Shown here: one piece after another, positions 59,903-64,000 of the stretch | How the letters are laid out: the number at the start of each line of letters is the position of its first letter | Numbering within the stretch: position 1 is the stretch's first letter | Assembly (NCBI RefSeq): GCF_042648965.1 | Contig: NZ_JBHRYJ010000001.1 | Coordinates: 434,001 to 498,000 of the forward strand | DNA: 64,000 nt | Origin: Ferrovibrio xuzhouensis | GTDB taxonomy: Bacteria; Pseudomonadota; Alphaproteobacteria; Ferrovibrionales; Ferrovibrionaceae | Direction: 5' to 3' | The notes under the pieces: model-generated | Seen by the model: only the letters and a program-made list of their open reading frames with translations | Databases searched by the model: none | Told to the model about the DNA's origin: nothing | Program-made: the position numbers and the translations under genes

Positions 59903-60610
59903 ATGGACAAAAGCGAAAAAGCCGCCGCTCTATACTTATCTCACCAAGGTTATACGAATATAAAATTCGAACCGGACGGAAATATCCCTCCCGACTTTGT
60001 TATCGACAATAGAATTGCTGTAGAAGTGCGGCGATTAAATCAGCACTTCCAGACTGGCGATAAGACACGGGGTCTTGAAGAGGCCGAATATCCACTTGTA
60101 AGCAAACTTCAAAAACTTCTTAAGCAACTTGGCCCTACGCCACCCAAAGAAAGTTGGTATGTATTTTTTCAGTTTTCTCGGCCACTCCCAAAGTGGAGAA
60201 TAATTAAAGACCATATAACACAGCATTTAAGTCACTTCTCTTCATTAGGATGCAGAGAAAATAGTGACTTTAGATTGACAAGAAATTTTAAGTACCATGT
60301 CGCCCAGACAGGAGAGTTGAAAGATACGTACTTCCGTTACGGCGGCCATAACGATCACGACTCTGGCGGCTGGGTGGTTGCCGAGATAATTAGAAATCTA
60401 GATATCTGCGTAAAAGAAAAATCCGAAAAGACGGCGAAGTATCGCTCACGATATTCGGAGTGGTGGCTGGTTCTCCCTGACCATATTGGCCGTGGTCTAT
60501 TGGATGAGAATGATAAACAGCAACTGCGGACAGCATTCAAAATGCGGCAAGACTGGGATCGCATCATCCTTGTGAATCCGGAGAACCCCGTTCACGGATT
60601 TGACATTTGA
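59903..60610 (+). CDS. AT-rich orphan gene, possible degenerate PD-(D/E)xK nuclease
   Basis: A 235-residue protein of no family I recognise. The N-terminal part has GNIPPDFVIDNRIAVEVRRL, which looks like the core of a PD-(D/E)xK nuclease (PD...EVK), but the last residue is Arg rather than Lys. Later parts include WWLVLPDHIGRGLLD and WDRIILVNPENP. Base composition and codon use (many AAA, AAT, TTA) are clearly more AT-rich than all neighbours, a sign of recent acquisition. ATG 59903 is preferred over an earlier in-frame ATG at 59876. It could be a stand-alone restriction-like or defence gene; the evidence is weak. Confidence 0.7.
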   Translation: MDKSEKAAALYLSHQGYTNIKFEPDGNIPPDFVIDNRIAVEVRRLNQHFQTGDKTRGLEEAEYPLVSKLQKLLKQLGPTPPKESWYVFFQFSRPLPKWRIIKDHITQHLSHFSSLGCRENSDFRLTRNFKYHVAQTGELKDTYFRYGGHNDHDSGGWVVAEIIRNLDICVKEKSEKTAKYRSRYSEWWLVLPDHIGRGLLDENDKQQLRTAFKMRQDWDRIILVNPENPVHGFDI

Positions 60611-60662
60611 ATACGTCTTAGCTTCCAACACTGGTCGCGCCATCGAAGCCAAAGGACCCCCC

Positions 60663-61598
60663 TCAGAATCCCCCCGCCATCGAGCGTTCGCCCTGCTCGC
60701 GGCGGATGCGGTGGAAGCCGTCCACCGTCTGGCGGATGATGTCGGCGACCGGCAGCACTTCGTGGATCAGGCCGGCGGTCTGGCCGGCGAGGCCGACCGA
60801 GGCCTCCATGTCGCCGCCGAAATAGAGCTGCTGCACCGTCTTCAGTTCGGCGCGGTCCATGCTGCCGGCCGCGTAAAGCGCCAGGCTGCGTCCGGTCTTG
60901 AGCGCGCGCACGCAGGGCGTGCCGCTGCGGTTCAGCATCACCGTGCCGGTATCGGCGGCATCCACGATGGCCTGCTTGTAGTTCGCATGCACCGGGCTTT
61001 CGGCCGAGGCGACGAAGCGGGTGCCCATCTGGATGCCCTCGGCGCCGAGCGCGAAGGCCGCCGCCATACCGCGGCCGTCGCAGATGCCGCCGGCGGCGAT
61101 CAGCGGCAGGTCGACCGCCTCGCGGATCGCCTGCAGCAGCACCAGGGTCGAGACATCGTCGGGGTTCTTGAAGCCGCCGCCCTCGCCGCCCTCGACGATC
61201 AGGCCGTCGACGCCAGCCTCGGCCGCCTTCAGCGCGGCGGCGAGCGTGGGGACCACATGGTAGACCACCTTGCCGGCGTCCTTCAGCGGCCCGAGCAGCT
61301 TGCCCGGCGATCCGGCCGAGGTCGACACGAAGGTGACCGGCGCATTGCACACCGCATCGACCATGCGGGTGTCGCGCAGGAACAGCAGAGGCAGATTGAT
61401 GCCGAAGGGCCGGTCGGTCAGGTCGCGCATTTTCGCGATCTCGGCGATGCAATTATCGGTCTCGCCCGAGGAGGTCTCGATGATGCCGAGGCCGCCGGCA
61501 TTGCTGACGGCGGAGGCCAGCGGCGCGCGGGCGATCCAGCCCATCGGCGCCTGCACGATGGGATACTGCGCGCCGGTCTGGGCGATGACGCGATTCAT
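60663..61598 (-). CDS. Nitronate monooxygenase (2-nitropropane dioxygenase-like)
   Basis: A 311-residue TIM-barrel FMN enzyme of the NMO/NPD family. N-terminal YPIVQAPMGWIARAPLASAV, central VDGLIVEGGEGGGF and PLIAAGGICDGRGMAAAFALG (phosphate-binding loop) followed by GAEGIQMGTRFVAS are diagnostic. The usual catalytic histidine region of true NMOs (xxGH) is replaced by EGGEGG, so it may be a related enoyl reductase or other flavoprotein. ATG 61598 is preceded by GGGGAGGA. It is monocistronic, next to tRNA-Lys. Confidence 0.87.
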   Translation of the reverse strand: MNRVIAQTGAQYPIVQAPMGWIARAPLASAVSNAGGLGIIETSSGETDNCIAEIAKMRDLTDRPFGINLPLLFLRDTRMVDAVCNAPVTFVSTSAGSPGKLLGPLKDAGKVVYHVVPTLAAALKAAEAGVDGLIVEGGEGGGFKNPDDVSTLVLLQAIREAVDLPLIAAGGICDGRGMAAAFALGAEGIQMGTRFVASAESPVHANYKQAIVDAADTGTVMLNRSGTPCVRALKTGRSLALYAAGSMDRAELKTVQQLYFGGDMEASVGLAGQTAGLIHEVLPVADIIRQTVDGFHRIRREQGERSMAGGF

Positions 61599-61762
61599 GG
61601 ATGTTCCTCCCCGTCTGCCATTCATTTTATGCGGCTGTCCCGCCGCTGGTTCGGGCCGCAGGCTAGACCGGCTGCCGCAGAGGAAGGCAAGCGGCGCGGC
61701 TGCGCCGTAACGCAGTGCCGCATGCTGAAAATGTCAGTGGGGCTTTCGCAGTGGAGGAAAAA

Positions 61763-61838
<76 letters not shown>

Positions 61839-61974
61839 ATTTTTCCTGCGACGACGGGTCGTCGAAAGCCGCGTGAAAATATCCGGATTCGACGGAAATG
61901 CAAGGGCTTCGGGCCGGGGAAATTGCTTTTTTGCGCCAGCGGCTTAGAGGCCGGCCACGGCCGCCCCGCAGCGG

Positions 61975-63117
61975 TCAGAGCCCCGACATATGGCGGGGAA
62001 TCTCGACATCGCGGTGCACATAGACGCCGATCAAGAGCCCCATGCCGACCAGCAGGGTCAGCATCGCGGTGCCGCCGTAGGAGACCAGCGGCAGCGGCAC
62101 GCCGACCACCGGCACCAGGCCGGAGACCATGGCGACATTGATGAAGACATAGAAGAACATCATGATCGTCACGCCGCCGGCGACCAGCCGGCCATACTGG
62201 CTGCGCGCGCGCAGCGCGATGGCATAGCCATAGGCGATCAGCAGCAGGTAGAGCGTCAGCAGCACGAGGCCGCCGATCAGGCCGTGTTCCTCGGCCAGCA
62301 TGGTGAAGATGAAGTCGGTCTGCTTCTCGGGCAGGAAGCTCAGGTGACTCTGGGTGCCCTGCAGGAAGCCCTTGCCGGAAAAGCCGCCGGAGCCGAGCGC
62401 GATCTTCGACTGCAGGATGTGATAGCCGGCGCCGAGCGGGTCCTGTTCGGGGTCGAGGAAGATCAGCACGCGCTTTTTCTGGTAGTCGTGCAGGAAATTC
62501 CACGCCAGCGGCATGACGGCGACGCCGCCGGCAATCGCCAGCAGGAATTTCCAGATCCGCACCCCGGTGAAGAAGAACACGCCGCCGCTGGTGGCCAGCA
62601 GCAGCATGGCGGTGCCGAGGTCGGGCTGTTTCATCACCAGCGCCACCGGCAGCAGCACCATGCCGAGCGGCACCAGCAGCCAGCGGATGCGGCCGACCTC
62701 GTCGAAGCTCATGCCGTGGAAATAGCGGGCCAGCGCCAGCACGATGGAAATCTTCATGATCTCGGAGGGCTGCACGCTGAGCAGGCCGAGGTCGAGCCAG
62801 CGCTGCGCCCCCATGCCGACGCGGCCGACCACGTCGACGGCGACCAGCAGCACCACGGCGACGCCGTAGAACAGGTAGGACAGCCGCATCCACAGGCGGA
62901 TGTCGGTCACCGCGATGACGATCATGATGGTGGTGCCGATGGCAAAGCGCGCCATCTGGCGGTCGGCCCAGGGATCGATGCTGCCGCCGCCGGCGGAATA
63001 CAGCGTGGCGAAGCCGACGCTGGCGATCAGGCCGATCAGCAGCACCAGGCCCCAGTTCACGTCGCGCAGCTTGCGGCCCAAGCTGAGATCGTTGCCGCGG
63101 GCGGACCAGTGCACCAT
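61975..63117 (-). CDS. rodA: Rod-shape peptidoglycan polymerase RodA
   Basis: A 380-residue SEDS-family glycosyltransferase with ten spans. Family marks: LSVQPSEIMKISIVLALARYF (PSE motif) and LKQPDLGTAM-like VMKQPDLGTAMLLLATSGG. FIFTMLAEEHGLIGG and VPLPLVSYGGTAMLTLLVGMG are further marks. It works with PBP2 to elongate the cell wall, with which it is paired here: its ATG follows the mrdA stop by 2 bases. ATG 63117 fits the family start. Confidence 0.95.
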   Translation of the reverse strand: MVHWSARGNDLSLGRKLRDVNWGLVLLIGLIASVGFATLYSAGGGSIDPWADRQMARFAIGTTIMIVIAVTDIRLWMRLSYLFYGVAVVLLVAVDVVGRVGMGAQRWLDLGLLSVQPSEIMKISIVLALARYFHGMSFDEVGRIRWLLVPLGMVLLPVALVMKQPDLGTAMLLLATSGGVFFFTGVRIWKFLLAIAGGVAVMPLAWNFLHDYQKKRVLIFLDPEQDPLGAGYHILQSKIALGSGGFSGKGFLQGTQSHLSFLPEKQTDFIFTMLAEEHGLIGGLVLLTLYLLLIAYGYAIALRARSQYGRLVAGGVTIMMFFYVFINVAMVSGLVPVVGVPLPLVSYGGTAMLTLLVGMGLLIGVYVHRDVEIPRHMSGL

Positions 63118-63119
63118 GG

Positions 63120-64000
63120 TCAGCCGCCTTGCCCGTTGCCGCGCTGGGCCAGCCGCGTCGCGGCATCCAGAGCCGGGGACGTGGCTGCGGCCGGGGATGC
63201 GGCTGCGGCCGGGGCCGTGGCTGCCTGCAGGTCGCCCGGGCCGTCATTGGCGCTGGCGGTCACCCCGCCGGCGGCGCCGCGGTTGCGGCGCGAGGGATCG
63301 AGGCGCTGCACTTCCAGCAGCAGGTCGCGGGCGACCGGCGCCGCCGCCGTCGAGCCGCCGCCGCCATGCTCGACGATCACCGCGCAGGCATAGCGCGGCG
63401 CCTGCACCGGCGCATAGGCGACGAACAGCGCGTGGTCGCGTTCCTCCCAGGGCTTTTCCTCGTTCTTGCGCACCCGGGTCTCGCGTTCCAGCTTGGTGAT
63501 GCGGCGCACCTGGGCCGAGCCGGTCTTGCCGGCCATGGCATACTGCGCCTCGGTGATGCGGGCGCGCGAGGCGGTGCCGCGCGGCGGCGTGGTCACCCGG
63601 ATCATGCCCTCGTGGATCATGTCGAGATAGTCGCGCCTGACGCTGATCGCCGGCCAGCGGTCGCTCGCCAGGCGCCTGTCGTGGTCGGTGCCGAGGTAAT
63701 CCCCGTCGCGCACGATGCGCGGCTCGACGGCATAGCCGCCGTTGGCGATGCGCGACACCATCACGGCAAGCTGCAGCGGCGTGGTCAGCACATAGCCCTG
63801 GCCGATGCCGGTGACGAGGTTCTCGCCCTGCGCCCAGGGCTGGCCGAGCACGGCCTTCTTCCAGGCGCGGGTCGGGATCAGGCCCTTGCGCTCGCCGGTC
63901 AGCGCGATGCCGGTGGCCTCGCCGAGACCGAAGCGGTTCGCCATCTCGGCGATCTTGTCGACGCCGGTGCGCCGTGCCGCCTCGTAGAAGAACACGTCGC
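63120..64000 (-). CDS. mrdA: Penicillin-binding protein 2, 3' part
   Basis: Only the C-terminal 293 residues are in the window; the gene continues past the right edge. The transpeptidase KTG motif is MAGKTGSAQVRR. Conserved PBP2 phrases include QPWAQGENLVTGIGQGYVLTTPLQLAVM and DHALFVAYAPV with the loop. The tail after residue about 230 of this part is a long Ala- and Pro-rich extension (AAAASPAAATSPALDAATRL), which looks disordered and is unusual for PBP2. With RodA it makes the elongation machinery (mrdA-rodA operon). Confidence 0.92.
   Translation of the reverse strand, partial: DVFFYEAARRTGVDKIAEMANRFGLGEATGIALTGERKGLIPTRAWKKAVLGQPWAQGENLVTGIGQGYVLTTPLQLAVMVSRIANGGYAVEPRIVRDGDYLGTDHDRRLASDRWPAISVRRDYLDMIHEGMIRVTTPPRGTASRARITEAQYAMAGKTGSAQVRRITKLERETRVRKNEEKPWEERDHALFVAYAPVQAPRYACAVIVEHGGGGSTAAAPVARDLLLEVQRLDPSRRNRGAAGGVTASANDGPGDLQAATAPAAAASPAAATSPALDAATRLAQRGNGQGG

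Overview
This window is high-GC DNA from a free-living alphaproteobacterium, probably of the Rhodospirillales type. The evidence is the mixture of genes and control sites: a MatB close to the Rhodopseudomonas type, a GlnK-like PII protein, ugpBAEC, an Rrf2-sufBCDSTA operon, a direct-repeat LexA box of the alphaproteobacterial form (GAAC-N7-GAAT), and a 'MNRKQRRA' TPR protein. I cannot name the genus. Most of the window is ordinary chromosome. The accessory signs are a type I restriction-modification cluster, an AT-rich orphan gene and two arrays of an unusual 10-bp repeat.

Layout. 1-190: 5' end of a methyltransferase gene (TTG start). 450-1796: an MFS transporter behind a 42-codon remnant of an ArsR-type regulator. 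1840-6279: hsdM-hsdS-hsdR, with an hsdS that has lost most of both target-recognition domains. 6481-6650: first decamer array. 6679-8966: matB and mtgA. 9110-13251: a transporter-domain hybrid histidine kinase convergent with a NarL-type regulator. 13410-14441: bioB. 14473-16924: a coupled operon of two lipoproteins and an M48 metalloprotease. 17009-19943: YqaE-like protein, mdh, a short-chain dehydrogenase and a DUF1232 protein. 20005-22065: a secreted protein and two tandem YbaY-like lipoprotein genes that share 282 identical bases. 22659-24030: CoA-transferase scoAB. 24168-26161: leuA behind two Leu-rich leader peptides with hairpins. 26372-26710: glnK. 26804-28741: a Zur-controlled zinc uptake operon (small ORF, znuC, znuB). 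28853-33999: PBP1A, a secreted hydrolase, a Bcr/CflA exporter and a YgjP-like metallopeptidase. 33980-38322: Pho-box array and ugpBAEC. 38355-44797: a lipoprotein and a surface-glycan cluster. 44832-50930: the suf operon with its Rrf2 repressor and operator. 50973-52142: dinB with a LexA box. 52247-56023: secreted protein, TPR/glycosyltransferase-like protein, flavin reductase and an unknown. 56083-58362: a large membrane protein with an EF-hand-like loop. 58467-58646: second decamer array. 58874-59866: corA. 59903-60610: the AT-rich orphan. 60663-61838: nitronate monooxygenase and tRNA-Lys(CTT). 61975-64000: rodA and the 3' part of mrdA (PBP2).

Control. Several operons carry readable switches: Zur over znuCB, PhoB over ugp, an Rrf2 repressor over suf, LexA over dinB and leucine attenuation over leuA. 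The least explained features are the two decamer arrays (17-18 units each, no indels), the damaged specificity subunit, the tandem leuA leaders and a plus-strand terminator at 22552-22588 with no visible gene in front of it.
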